From Apium graveolens (Eukaryota > Streptophyta > Magnoliopsida > Apiales > Apiaceae): 64,000 nucleotides of DNA. Each line of letters opens with the position of its first letter. Positions within the stretch are counted from its first letter, which is position 1. This document shows, piece after piece, positions 46,947 to 58,595 of the stretch. A model generated the notes under the pieces. It ran no database searches, was not told the DNA's origin, and saw only the letters and a list, made by a program, of their open reading frames with translations. Both the position numbers and the translations under genes were made by a program. The stretch is taken from positions 146,752 to 210,751 of the forward strand of contig NW_027417703.1 of assembly GCF_009905375.1 (NCBI RefSeq). The letters run 5' to 3'.

Positions 46947-49900
46947 GGCAACAGGAAAAATATTTTAGTTCTGGACAGTGGATGTTCAGGACATATGACT
47001 GGAAATAAGGCCCTGCTATCAGACTTTGTGGAGAAAGCTGGCCCAAGTGTTTCTTATGGAGATGGCAACATTGGAAAAACTTTGGGATATGGCAATATCA
47101 ATCTTGGGAATGTCATCATTAAAGATGTAGCTCTGGTCTCAGGACTTAAACACAACTTATTGAGTATAAGTCAAATCTGTGACAGAGGTTATCATGTTGA
47201 TTTCTTTGCAGAACATTGTGAAATAGTTAGTAAATCTAAAGAAAAAATTGTTCTGAAGGGATTCAGGCGTGGTAACATTTATGAAGCTAAGCTTTCAACA
47301 AGTTCTGATGGTTCTGCAATCTGTTTAGTGAGTAGAGCCTCAACTGAAGAAAGCTGGAATTGGCACAAGAAACTCTCTCATTTAAACTTCAACAAGATAA
47401 ATGAACTGATCAAGAAAGATCTTGTGAGAGGACTGCCAAAATCAGTGTTTGTTCCTGATGGTCTTTGTGACTCATGTCAGAAGGCTAAACAAAGAAAATC
47501 TTCGTTCAAGAGCAAGACTGAATCATCAATTCTTGAGCCTTATTATCTACTTCATGTTGATCTATTTGGTCCAGTGAATGTCATGTCTATTGCAAAGAAG
47601 AAATATGCGTTGGTCATAGTAGATGAGTTCACCAGATACACATGGGTGTATTTCTTGCACACAAAAAGTGAAACTGCATCTATCCTGATTGATCATGTCA
47701 AACATCTGGATAAATTGATCAAAGATTCTGTGAAAATTTTGAGGAGTGATAATGGCACTGAATTCAAGAATCTGATAATGGAAGAGTTCTGCAAAAATCA
47801 TGGAATAAAGCAGGAATTTTCTGCTCCTGGAACTCCACAGCAAAATGGAGTTGTTGAAAGGAAGAATAGAACTCTCATTGAAGCTGCACGAACAATGCTT
47901 GAAGAAGCAAAGCTTCCAACCTATTTCTGGGCTGAAGCTGTGCAGACTGCTTGTTTTACTCAAAATGCAACACTCATTAACAAGCATGGAAAAACACCAT
48001 ATGAGATGGTGAAGAACAAGAAGCCAAATCTCAAATACTTTCATGTATTTGGATGTAAGTGTTTTGTTCTCAAGACTCATCCTGAACAGCTATCCAAGTT
48101 TGATCTAAAAGCTGATGAGGGAATCTTTGTTGGATATCCACTTTCTACAAAAGCCTTCAGAGTCTATAATTTGAGAACAAAAGTGGTCATGGAATCTATC
48201 AATGTCTCTTTTGATGACAAAAAGATCACTGGACTTGAAGATTGCATTGATCATGATCAGCTGAGATTTGAAAATGAAGATTCATATTCTGATACCTCAA
48301 GTCCTGAAAGTCTAAGTCCTGATACTGTAAATTCTGATGGATTAAACTCTGATGTTATTGAAACTGTGGTGACTACGTCAAAGGAAGATGCACCAATGCA
48401 GGGGGAGCATACTCAAGATATTATCACATCTCAAGAAGCATCAGAACATACATCTGGCTCTTCAAATTCTGATTCGTCAAGTTCTGATAAGCCAAGTACT
48501 GACAGTACTGAAAATCTAAATGCTGAAGGATCCAACTCAGAGAGCATAGTTTCAGGGGGAGCATCAGAAAATGAAACCGAAGACAGCATGAATCATGGGG
48601 GAGCATCCAGTTCTAGAGAAAATCTTCCATCTGCAAGGAAGTGGACAAAATCACATACACCTGATTTGATAATTGGAAATCCTGAGGCAGGTGTCAGAAC
48701 TAGAACAGGTACTTCGAATGAATGTCTTTACAATTCTTTTCTCTCTCAGTCTGAGCCAAAGAAAGTGGAAGAAGCTCTTCAAGATGCTGATTGGGTGCAA
48801 GCAATGCAGGAAGAGTTGAATGAATTTGAAAGAAACAAAGTCTGGACCTTAGTGCCAAGACCTAAGAATAGATCGGTTGTTGGTACAAAGTGGGTATTCA
48901 GAAACAAAACTGACAGTGATGGCATAATTGTAAGGAACAAGGCAAGGCTGGTTGCAAAAGGATATTCTCAACAGGAGGGAATTGACTATGATGAAACATT
49001 TGCTCCAGTTGCTAGGTTAGAAGCCATAAGGATATTCATGGCTTATGTTGCTCACAAAAAGTTTACTGTCTTTCAAATGGATGTGAAAAGTGCTTTTCTC
49101 AATGGAGAATTGGAAGAGGAAGTATATGTTGAACAACCTCCAGGCTTTGTAGATTCCAAATATCCAGATTATGTCTACAGGCTTGATAAAGCACTTTATG
49201 GACTTAAGCAAGCTCCTAGAGCATGGTATGAGACTTTAGCTCAGTTTCTTCTGGAAAGTGGATTCAACAGAGGAACTATTGACAAAACACTGTTCTATCT
49301 CAACCATGGCAAGGACTTACTTTTGATTCAGATTTATGTTGATGATATTATTTTTGGGTCTCCAAATGACAAACTTTGCAAAAAGTTTGCCAAACTAATG
49401 CAGTCAAGATATCAGATGAGTATGATGGGAGAACTCAGTTATTTTCTGGGCCTTCAAGTCAAACAGAGTGAAGAAGGAACTTTTATTTGTCAATCTAAGT
49501 ACACCAGAAACTTGCTGAAGAAATTTGGAATGCAAGACTGTTCAAGTGCATCCACTCCCATGGCCACTGCAACAAAACTGAATAAGGATACTGGTAATTC
49601 AGTAGATATTACTGATTACAGAGGTATGATTGGCTCACTTCTCTATCTAACTGCTAGTAGACCAGATATCATGTTTGCTACCTGTCTTTGTGCAAGATTT
49701 CAAGCAGATCCAAGAGAACCTCACTTAACAGCTGTAAAATGAATCTTTATGTATCTTAAAGGAACAGCTGATCTAGGATTATGGTATCCTAGAGAATCAG
49801 ATTTTAAATTAATAGGTTACTCAGATGCAGATTTTGCAGGTTGCAAAATTGACAGGAAAAGCACAAGTGGTAGCTGCCAATTTCTTGGAGGCAGGTTGGT

Positions 49901-50291
49901 TTCTTGGTATAGCAAGAAACAAAAGTCAATTTCCACATCAACTGCAGAAGCAGAGTATATTGCTGCAGGAAGCTGCTGTGCACAGATTCTTTGGATGAAG
50001 AATCAGTTACTGGATTATGGGTTAACATATTTCAAAATCCCTATTTACTGTGATAATCAAAGTGCTATTGCTATGACAGGTAATCCAGTTCAACACTCTA
50101 TGACAAAGCACATCAGCATCAGGTACCATTTCATCAGGGAACATGTGGATGAAGGTACAGTGGAATTGCATTTTGTTCCCACAGATCAACAAGTAGCAGA
50201 TATCTTCACAAAACCACTGTGTGAAGCTACCTTTTCAAAATTGGTAAATGAACTTGGAATGATTTCAGGTTCTTTCTCTAAATCTGCTTAA
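46941..50291 (+). pseudogene. pol: element 2 Pol: protease, integrase, RT, RNase H, one nonsense codon
   Basis: One frame of about 1,116 codons has a single TGA at 49740-49742, where element 1 has AGA. Domains by residue from 46941: aspartic protease with [12 protein letters not shown] (about 8-20); GAG-pre-integrase and zinc region with [10 protein letters not shown] (about 140) and CDSCQKAK (about 177); integrase core with D in HVDLFGP (about 205), D in RSDNGTEF (about 269) and E in GVVERKNR (about 306); a Ser/Asp-rich linker; RT from about 610 with [25 protein letters not shown] and YVDDIIFGS (about 799); RNase H from about 958 with YSDADFAG, STAEAEYIAA and YCDNQSAI. There is no ATG at the start. 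The stop falls between RT and RNase H and would remove RNase H. Confidence 0.92.
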
Positions 50292-51550
50292 ACTTGTTCT
50301 ATGTTATCAGACTTTATGATCAGTATTTACAGAATTAATCTCTTTGTATATTCTGTGCATTAATTGATAAATGTCTTTAAGTACTGACTGTTGTCTGATA
50401 TATGTTTCTTAACTCTAATAAGTGATATATCTGTTTAAGTAATCATTCTATCCTATGAGGATAACTGTGCTAGATACTGACCTACTAGTCTTCAATAAAC
50501 AAATGATCCCATGAAAGAAGTAATTATTTATGTGGAAATCTTATGACACTAGCAAATTCTGATAATTGAGCTTAGTTAAGTTTACTTTGTATATCTTATT
50601 ACTAAGTCACAAATTAGAATAATGCTACTCATCTGTTAAGTTCTGATACTAGTAAAACTGCTGAATGTACTAAGTGCTGATAGACCTCTCTTATTAAAAA
50701 AAAAAAAAAAAATCAGGTACTCCTTTGAGATCTAGAGTAAAAATGTGAAAGGGACGACCCAAGTGCATTACTGGTATTAAGTAAATATGCATTAGAAAAG
50801 CAAAATATTTTTCTTGGTGACTTTTCACACTCTATGATTATTGGAGAAATACTCTGATAATAGCATAAATTCTGATAAGCAGTCGTGACTCACTTATACT
50901 GAGAAGCCACTGTAAAAGAAAATTTTAAAGATGCATAAAATTAGCACAAAAACAGTTGAGGTGGACTCATGCATGAACTCATTTATCAGTAGGTCTTAGG
51001 ATAATGACAACTCTTTAGCAAAATTTTAATTATGACTTATTTCTAAGATGTACTGAAGTGAATCAGACTTTACTCTTTGTCTGTTATTTAGCTTAATGCA
51101 CACACTAATCACTCCATCTGAATGATGAAAATTTCTGTGGTGGTCTATGTTATTTTAGATAAACAGTCATTGTGTCATTTTTGCACAAATTCTGAGGACA
51201 AGTTCTAGTTACACGTTCTGATGATTAAGTTCTGACGTTCATAACTAAGAACTTGCATGAGTATTTACTAAGATGAGCATTCCTTTTTCGAGTTAAGAAA
51301 TTATGTTCTGATGACTGTTAAGTTCTGGTATAGGTCTAAGTTCTGATTTCTCAGTCTAATCCTTTACTTGGCTTATCTTTGAATAAAATTTGATAACAGT
51401 CTCAGTTTGTACTCAAAAATGTTGAAGTGGAAGATTAATAGTCTATGGTTAAAACACAATGGCACTCGTCCTTGAACAGTTCACTCTTGTTACATGTGCA
51501 CAATCCTTTTCCAATGACTGTTATTCTTTTTCAAAGTCTAGGGAGATGAG
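50292..51550 (+). other. element 2 non-coding spacer between pol and the small ORF
   Basis: Collinear with 15888-17177, with a run of A (about 50695-50711) replacing a short A-rich stretch of element 1. Conserved over its whole length despite lacking a frame. Rich in TTCTGAT motifs. Confidence 0.7.
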
Positions 51551-51618
51551 GTAGAATTAATTCTACCTGTCAGCATTAAATATCTTTGCGTCTCTTGGCA
51601 TTCTCTTGCCTATATACA
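51551..51618 (+). promoter_or_regulatory. internal core-promoter-like block (element 2)
   Basis: Perfect palindrome GTAGAATTAATTCTAC at 51551-51566 and TATATACA at 51611-51618, followed by a CT-rich leader and the ATG at 51692. Same layout as element 1. Confidence 0.5.
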
Positions 51619-51691
51619 CAGCCACTTCACATTAGTCTTCTCATCACACTTGTATCACAAATTCAGTCTTGTTTTTCATTTACTATCACAA

Positions 51692-51937
51692 ATGGCTGAA
51701 TTTGGCTGGTTCTACAATTACGGTGATGAGACTGTGCATGTCTTTTTGAATGGAATTCCAACTCCCTACCCTATCACCAACATCCCTCACAATCTCTGGA
51801 TTCAATTTCCAGAGGTTATCAAACGTGATCTGGTGGCCGTTTGAAGAGACCTTCACCTTCGTCGTATCTGTCAGCAAGAGCGAATCATACGACTCGCTAT
51901 CTTGTTTGTCGAAGATAGGAAGAGGAAGATGACTTAA
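51692..51937 (+). pseudogene. small ORF of element 2, one in-frame TGA (81 codons)
   Basis: ATG at 51692 (MAEFGWFYNYGDE). The frame meets TGA at 51842-51844 and continues to TAA at 51935-51937. The stop is one change from the CGA arginine codon, a typical CpG-type mutation. Past it the frame gives RICQQERIIRLAIL and a basic tail, which aligns with the end of the element 1 protein. The shared parts are an IP..LW..P block and the C-terminal helix; the N-termini differ. Conserved reading frame with divergence in between argues that it was once a real gene. Family unknown. Confidence 0.55.
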
Positions 51938-52628
51938 TCTCGTCTTCTTCCTGTTCTTCTTCATCCTCAGCTTTGTCAGGCTTCTTAGCTAGGACTAAAG
52001 CTGTTGACGTTAGGAATAGAAGCTTAGGGAAAATCTTCTATTGATGTAATTTCTATTTCATATATGTATTGACTTGATATATTAATGAAAACTGTTTTTA
52101 CTTCAAGATTTTATCTCTGAGTTATTTTATCTTGTGTTGTTAAATCCTGTTTGATATTCTGATGACCATTTAAATTTTGTCTTTATTTAAGTTCTGATTC
52201 TTTGTCAGCACTTATTCATCGAAATTATCTCGGTCATTTTTAACATGATTCATTTTCAGAATATTAATGTTGCAGTGAAAAATAATTCAATCAGTGCTAA
52301 CGGTTTAAATTTTGAATTAAAACTGTGTCTCTTGATAACTGAAATAGTTTTTCCTTGAAACAAGGCAACTGGGTAAGTAATCATTCCTGTTTTCTCGAGC
52401 CCAGTAACTATCCGTTATTACTGCATGTCTGACAGGTGTCCAACGGTAACATTTTTTTTTCAGAGTATAAGAACAACAGAGAGAAGATTTCTTTAATCTT
52501 TTATTTTCTTTATCCTTTATCTCTCTTCTTACTTTTACTCTCTTTCTCATTCTTTCTCACGTTGGTTTTTCATACAGACATTATCTCAAACACCTAACAG
52601 GCATACTTCAATTTCAATATTTTTTCAC
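51938..52628 (+). other. leader/spacer before ORF3 in element 2
   Basis: Non-coding. At 52452-52463 a run of T ends in CAG, a strong splice-acceptor-like sequence, directly followed by GTATAAGA and about 150 bp of CT-rich leader up to the ORF3 ATG. Element 1 has lost this stretch. Either a subgenomic spliced mRNA or a separate promoter could deliver ORF3. Confidence 0.5.
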
Positions 52629-55600
52629 ATGGCACCAAAGGATTTAATCATTGATGGAGCAAAGTTTGTTCCAAACAACTATGCTGCAATTCTTGATCAT
52701 TCTGAAGCTCCATCTGAATTGCATTTTGTGCAAGATCTTCTTGCACATAGTGAGGTTGGGTACGCCTTAACTCAGCCTGAATTATTTTCAAGTCAACAAG
52801 TTCTGCGGTTCTAGAGGACTGGAGTTTTTGATGATGGTGGTAAACGAGGAACTCCCAGTATTATCTTCCAAGTGGGTGATTCATCCTATGTAGTCACTCC
52901 TGGTACAGTACGAAGAGCATTACATCTTCCAGAAGATTGTACCTTCTCTATACCAGAGGAATCAGAACTTCGGGGGTTAATGACTGATTTGGGATATGAA
53001 AAGAGTCTGACGAAACTTGGACAGTTGAAACCGGCTAATATCAGAAGAGAATGGAGTTTCTTCTTCGATTGCATCACCAAGGCTTTTGGCAACAAGTGTT
53101 CAAATTTTGATGCCATCCCAATTTTGAGTCAGCACATCGGGTATGCTATTATCCATCAAACTCATTTTGATTTTGCAACTGGACTAATTGGTTTTATTGG
53201 GGATAGGATGACAGAGGATCGAGATGTTGTTTATTTTGCTAGATTCTGTCAACTTATTTATACGTATTGTACTGCTGAACCCCAGTTAGTCAGCACTCAA
53301 ACCCCACCTTTTAAGGTTGCAAAAAGATACTTTAAACGACCTGATAAATGCTCACACAAAGAAATCAATGGTGAGACCATTACAGATTCCTCAGTCTGTG
53401 AAACAGATTCTGGTAAATGCTGATCCTGCTACTTACAAATCTGTTTACTCAAATGTTCAACCAACTCACCATAACCAAAATCCATCAACCTCAGTACCTA
53501 CCTCTCATTCTACTCAACCTACCCTCAGAACTTATCTAAAATCCTATCTCTCCACTTCACAGACTGCTCAACCTTCTTCTTCAGCACCTACTGTGAAGCC
53601 TCCATCCTCTAAACCAAAGAGAACAAAGACTGTTCCTCAAACATCTCAGAAGAGGAGGAGGATCACCTTGAGAGATGACTCAGATTCTGAGGAACCGATT
53701 CCTTCTTCAGAACCTGTGGTACATGAAGCTGAGAAGGCAACTTCTCAGAAGGATTCTGCAATTGGGGGTTCTAGGCTTCTCAAGAGGCTTAGACGTATGA
53801 CGGTTCCTGAAACTCCCAAGGAATCCAAATCAACAAGGAAGTACAAGAAACAGAGGGCACAAAGGCCAGTTTCAGATGATGAGGAGGAAGTAGCTAAGGA
53901 AGGGGATCAGGAATCTCTGATCTCACAAGACAAGGAATTTTCTCCAGTCACTTCTTCTCCATCAACTCCATCTCAGGAACCTGTATCTGACAAGGCTAAT
54001 TCACCTTCTATGTCTCTTGTTGATCCAGGCATAAGTGCTGAAATTGATATTCAGAACCTGGTTATGCCTGAAATACTTTTCTTAGAAGCTCCAACAGCAA
54101 ATAATCCTTCCACAACACCTGTTACTGATGCTGTTCAAACTCCTGAGTTATCACTAACACCTTCTCTGCATCAAGATGCTGATGATCAGATTTTAGGTGA
54201 GCATCAGGATATGGCTGTTGATCAGAACTTAGTATCAGATCAGCACTTAGAGGATGTTGAAGCCTCCATTGCTACTCACACAGTTGTCTTATCAGAAGAT
54301 ACTGATTCTCTAAGTTCTGATGCTGCAAATGTTGGAGATACTGGTGAGGCTGCTACAACTGTAGATGCTGATGAAGCAGGTCCTTCAGGACATACTCCTC
54401 CACTGACTCTTCCTAAGTCTGAACTGGTAAAGGAGTTTGTTATCAGGGATGCACCAGTACCTTGGAGTGAAACTCCTGCAGGTCAGGAGTGGACTAAGGA
54501 ATGGAACTCAGTTTCATGTGTTCCAAATGCTTTACATCTTGCTGAGCACTTGACTAAAGCTGATGAAATGTTACATTCTGATGATTTTAAAACCCAGCTT
54601 AGAGTCACTGCATTGAGTACTAAACATCTACAAGGTCTTCATTCCAACACTCATGCAGAGCTACACAAGATTCAGGAGAACTTTATCAAACAGGAACAAG
54701 TTTGGAAAATTGATAAGAAAAAGTTCTTCCAACCTACCATTGACAGGGTTGCTTATATTGAGAAAACTCAAGAGAAGCAACAAGCTCAGATTGATCAAAT
54801 TCTGACAAATCAAGCTTCTCAGCAATCGCAACTTACTGAAATCCAGACCTCAGTGGAACTACTTATCTCTCTTTTATTACCTGTTGATGCCAAAAAGGGG
54901 GAGAAGGTAATTATGTCCAAATGCAAAACCAACAAGTCACTGCAAGGAAAGGATGATGGAAAAGATGACCAAGGAAACTCTGGAATGGGTAGTGGTCATA
55001 GTCAAGGTAGAAGGTTTACATCAAGACAAGCTAGTCACAGAACAAGTTCTGATACTGGGAAAAGAATAAGTTCTGCTGCTGGTAAAAGGATAAGTTCTGA
55101 TGAACTTCTAGATCTTGATGAGGAAATGTCAAGACAGTTATTTCTTCAAGAAAATCCAGGGATGGACTTGGAAAGTTTAAAGGAAGAAGAAGCCAGACTT
55201 AAATCAGAGAAAGTCACATCTAAATCTGAAGCTTCTGGTAAAAAGTTACTTCCAAAACCTAAAGGCATTGTGATCAAAGAAAGGATACATACTGAAGAAA
55301 CTTTGGCTAGATCACAACCACAGATAGATCCAAGATCCAAGGGTAAAGAAAAGGTTGGTGAACCTATCAATCCTTATGTACCTCCAGAGGAAGAAGAAAT
55401 TACTGATGGAAAAGATGATCTTGCTCTGACTTCAAGAAAAGTTCTTAAAACAACCTCTGACATGGCTCAAGTTGTTCAGAGTCAAGAAATTGTAAGTTCT
55501 GATATTCAGAAGAAGCAAGTAACCTCTGACAGTGCTCAAGTTAAATTGATATCAGAAAATAAATCTAAAACACTCTTACCAGGATTCACTAAAGCAAAAC

Positions 55601-56340
55601 AGACTCAATCTTTGAAGACTACTCCAAGTGGTTTTGAAGCAAGAGTAGTTACTGGAAAGGAAGCTAGAGATAAAACTGGATTGGGAAGTGCTGATGAAAG
55701 AAGAGTACACAACACTACCGATGATCCAACTTCCTTGAGTGAACCAGGTATTGGAGCAACTCCTGAGAGATTGAATCAACTAGAATCTGTACAGATGGTT
55801 TACCATACCTACTTGAAAGAATACATCATGTTGTATTTCATGACAGATGGTAGGGTTTATCATATAAGACAAAATGCCATTCCTTTGAAGTATTTTGAAG
55901 AATTGGAGCATGTACTTTTCTTACTTCAAGTGGATAACAGAATAACAGAGACTGCTGCAAACTACTTAAAAGAACAGATTCAGAGACAGAAAAGGCTTTA
56001 TTCTGTTAAGTCTGACAGCAGATATGTTCCAAAGTACAGAAATCACAATGGTGATATTGTTGATATGAAGCCTAATACTGCACAGATCAGAACATATCTT
56101 GGTATTAAGGGGCTTGAATTCAATCTAGAGTCTAACGAAGCTTATGTCATAAGACTAGATCGGGAGTTGAGAAAAGCAAAGATTAATGATCTCAGAGCTG
56201 CAATATTTCAAACTGGTGAAGATACTGCAGAGCTTAAAGATGTCAAACGGAGAATGATTGATGAACTCAGATATGCTGAGAAATGTTTGTTGAAGAATTA
56301 TCTCAGAACAACTCCTGACATCAGAGAGATCAGAAAATGA
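52629..56340 (+). pseudogene. element 2 ORF3 (about 1,237 codons), two lesions
   Basis: ATG at 52629 (MAPKDLIIDGAKFVPNNYAA). A TAG at 52812-52814 replaces a TGG seen in element 1. A 1-bp insertion near 53330 shifts to the frame that is then open for about 1,000 codons to TGA at 56338-56340. Residues about 1-235 form a conserved globular-looking domain (SYVVTPGTVRRALHLPED, REWSFFFDCITKAFG, RFCQLIYTYC). About 328-350 and 385-395 are basic NLS-like clusters. About 400-650 is acidic and Ser/Pro-rich. About 705-760 is a Gln-rich coiled coil. About 1050-1237 is a conserved helical end (LNQLESVQMVYHTYLKEY, then ELKDVKRRMIDELRYAEKCL). No signal peptide or membrane span is seen. SIRE-type elements carry a 3' env-like ORF in this position, but envelope features are not visible here. 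Confidence 0.78.
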
Positions 56341-56538
56341 TGAAGCCAAGTCAAAGATCTACAACTACTTAAATTCTGATGTGTATACAGACCAAAGTTG
56401 TTATCAGAAGTTGAATTGGTAAAATCTTTAAGGACTGTAAGTTGTAGTTATCTTGTCTATTTCTCATGCATTTGTACTTAATGTTTTTGACATCATCAAA
56501 TATCTGTTAAACTTGTATATTTTGCTAATTTACAAGTT

Positions 56539-56547
56539 GGGGGAGAT
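56539..56547 (+). promoter_or_regulatory. element 2 polypurine tract
   Basis: GGGGGAGA-type purine run directly before the 3' LTR. Confidence 0.8.
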
Positions 56548-57159
56548 TGTTAGATATATTTGATAATGTCATGGCTAATATGTTTTATGTTTAGATTTCA
56601 GATCTTATTTGAACAGAACAAATCAGTACTTAACTGATCAGTAATTATACTGGAAGTCAGAACTTAAGGGATATCAGTACTTATGTCATCAGGAGATAAG
56701 CATCAGGAGATAGATATCGGAACTTAAGTGCTGAAGGACGATCAGATAAGGACAGTAGCTGATTAAAGTTAAGAAGATCAAGATAAACATAAGAAGAGAT
56801 ATGCATGAAGAAGGAATTCCGTGAAGAATGGAATACTTGGAATAGAAGATATCTGATTGATATATATTAGGAAGCAGAATTATATTCCATATCAATTAGC
56901 GATTATCTTGTAACTGTGTAGTATATAAACACAGACATAGGGTTTACACTATAAGTGTTATCATTATCGAGAATATTATTTACTATAACCCTAGCAGCTC
57001 TCGTGATATTTTGTTCATCACTGAGAGATAACAGTTCCAGATTGTAACAGAGTTTATTGTTTCAATAAAGTTTGTTTTCTGTTACATAAGTTCTTGAAGT
57101 TTGATTTGATTGTAATAAACACTGATTCACCCCCTCTACAGTGAAAGGGTGACCTAACA
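56548..57159 (+). repeat. element 2 3' LTR (612 bp)
   Basis: TGTTAGATAT...ACCTAACA with TATATAAA at 56922-56929. Followed by GGTTT, which does not match the left flank of the whole complex (TAGTT at 40954-40958). Confidence 0.92.
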
Positions 57160-58595
57160 GGTTTGTATCCAACTTGACGGGTCCTCCCATAAAAAGAAGG
57201 ATCCTTCCTTCATAACCCCACATTATGGAATATTTGTTTCATTATTGGGTGTTTCTTATTATATATTATATGTAAATGTAATATATATATTATCTAAATT
57301 AATGTATAATATATGAGTGGATATAATTAAATCTTGATCAAAATAATCGATAATAAAAATAATATGTCACTAAAATAATATTTTTCTTCCGATTCTAACA
57401 TTATAAACAAAATATATTTTTACTTATAATAAAGTAATAAACTGCAAAAAAACTCAACTCTACTAGATATTTAGTTATCAGTATTTTAAATTAAATTATT
57501 ATTATTATTATTATATATTATATTGCTACCTTTTTTATATGTAGACTGGGTATTTTTTTATTCCTTTTCATCTTCCATATATTCTTGACCCATCAATTTA
57601 GGTGTACGGACCCAGTCTTGCCCGTAAAACAACAGTATTCAGGTGAGTCAGCTTTGATGTTCATTTCCTAGTACATATTTTATGGTACCTATATATGTGT
57701 ATAGCACTATGTGTGTGTTTGTATTCATTTTAATGTTGTTTACATTCATTTGTTTGTATTGATCATGTATGTGAGAATGATTACATGTTAGCTTTTCAGT
57801 AATTAAATGTGGGTTGTTTTCTTTTCTTTCAATGTTAATTAGGATTCTCCTTTACTGTATAACTTTAATCCTCTCTTAATTTCCTTATTGGATATTGATG
57901 CTTTTTTCGATTTTTTCGAGTTATTCTTATGCATTGTTTCACTAGACAAAGTTAATGTAGACTATGATTTTAAGACATTTCTGTATATGATGTGAAACAA
58001 ATGATCACTTGAAGTCTTGAATCCAGATTCGAGAAAGCTAGTTAAATTGTAGTATTTGTAATGCAAACAGTGTGTGCTGTGATAGTGATTACATGGTCCT
58101 GATCAGAAGGGATTAGAGTGCTATTCTTGTGTTCTGAGATTTAACCAATGTTATAGCCGTGTAAATTCTTTTCTTTCGTTGTAGGACTTTGAATAAATTA
58201 TGCTTGTGTTAGTGAACTACATGAATGAATAAGTTCTAAAGTTTGTCATTTCCTTTGTTTTTTCTTTGTATATTATTCTGCCAATCCAGAAAAAAAAAAG
58301 AATAACCAAAAAATACGTTGTTTTGAATGAATTTAATGTTGTGTGAACTATTAGCCACTTATCATATATTAAGCTGCAAGATCTTCAATCTTTTCAATAA
58401 AGGGTGGATTATACAAGCGCAAGGTTTGGTACCATAGAGGCTCGTCCAGTTAATGTTTTCTTTTATTATAAAAACAAAGAAGATTTGTCCTATGTTATTT
58501 CGGATTGCGTCATTGGTTAAAATGTTATTTTTTTATGTGTACTCCTCTTTACAATCCTGTATATATTCAGTTCTCTGTCGAAGATAACAAAAATG
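57160..58595. other. intergenic DNA, no gene recognised
   Basis: AT-rich with a short (ATT)n tract near 57496-57512. A possible donor (CAGGTGAGTC) lies near 57640-57650 and might belong to a lost 5' exon of the relic that follows. No supported frame. Confidence 0.35.

Larger units (their letters stand above)
44537..57159 (+). mobile_element. element 2: young, nearly intact copia element (with LTR from 43924, 13.2 kb)
   Basis: Counted with the shared LTR, this unit spans 43924-57159 with the same order as element 1. Gag and most of pol are intact. The lesions seen are a TGA in pol (49740), a TGA in the small ORF (51842), and a stop (52812) and frameshift (near 53330) in ORF3. The near-identity of the LTRs points to a recent origin. 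It is the reference copy for the family in this window. Three of the lesions are single-base nonsense or frameshift changes, so active relatives may exist elsewhere in the genome. Confidence 0.92.

Noticed and set aside
52629..56340. Envelope glycoprotein call for ORF3
   Set aside because: No signal peptide, hydrophobic fusion or transmembrane segment could be seen; position alone does not prove envelope function.
40954..57164. A normal target duplication for the whole tandem complex
   Set aside because: TAGTT on the left and GGTTT on the right do not match, so a single simple insertion is not supported.
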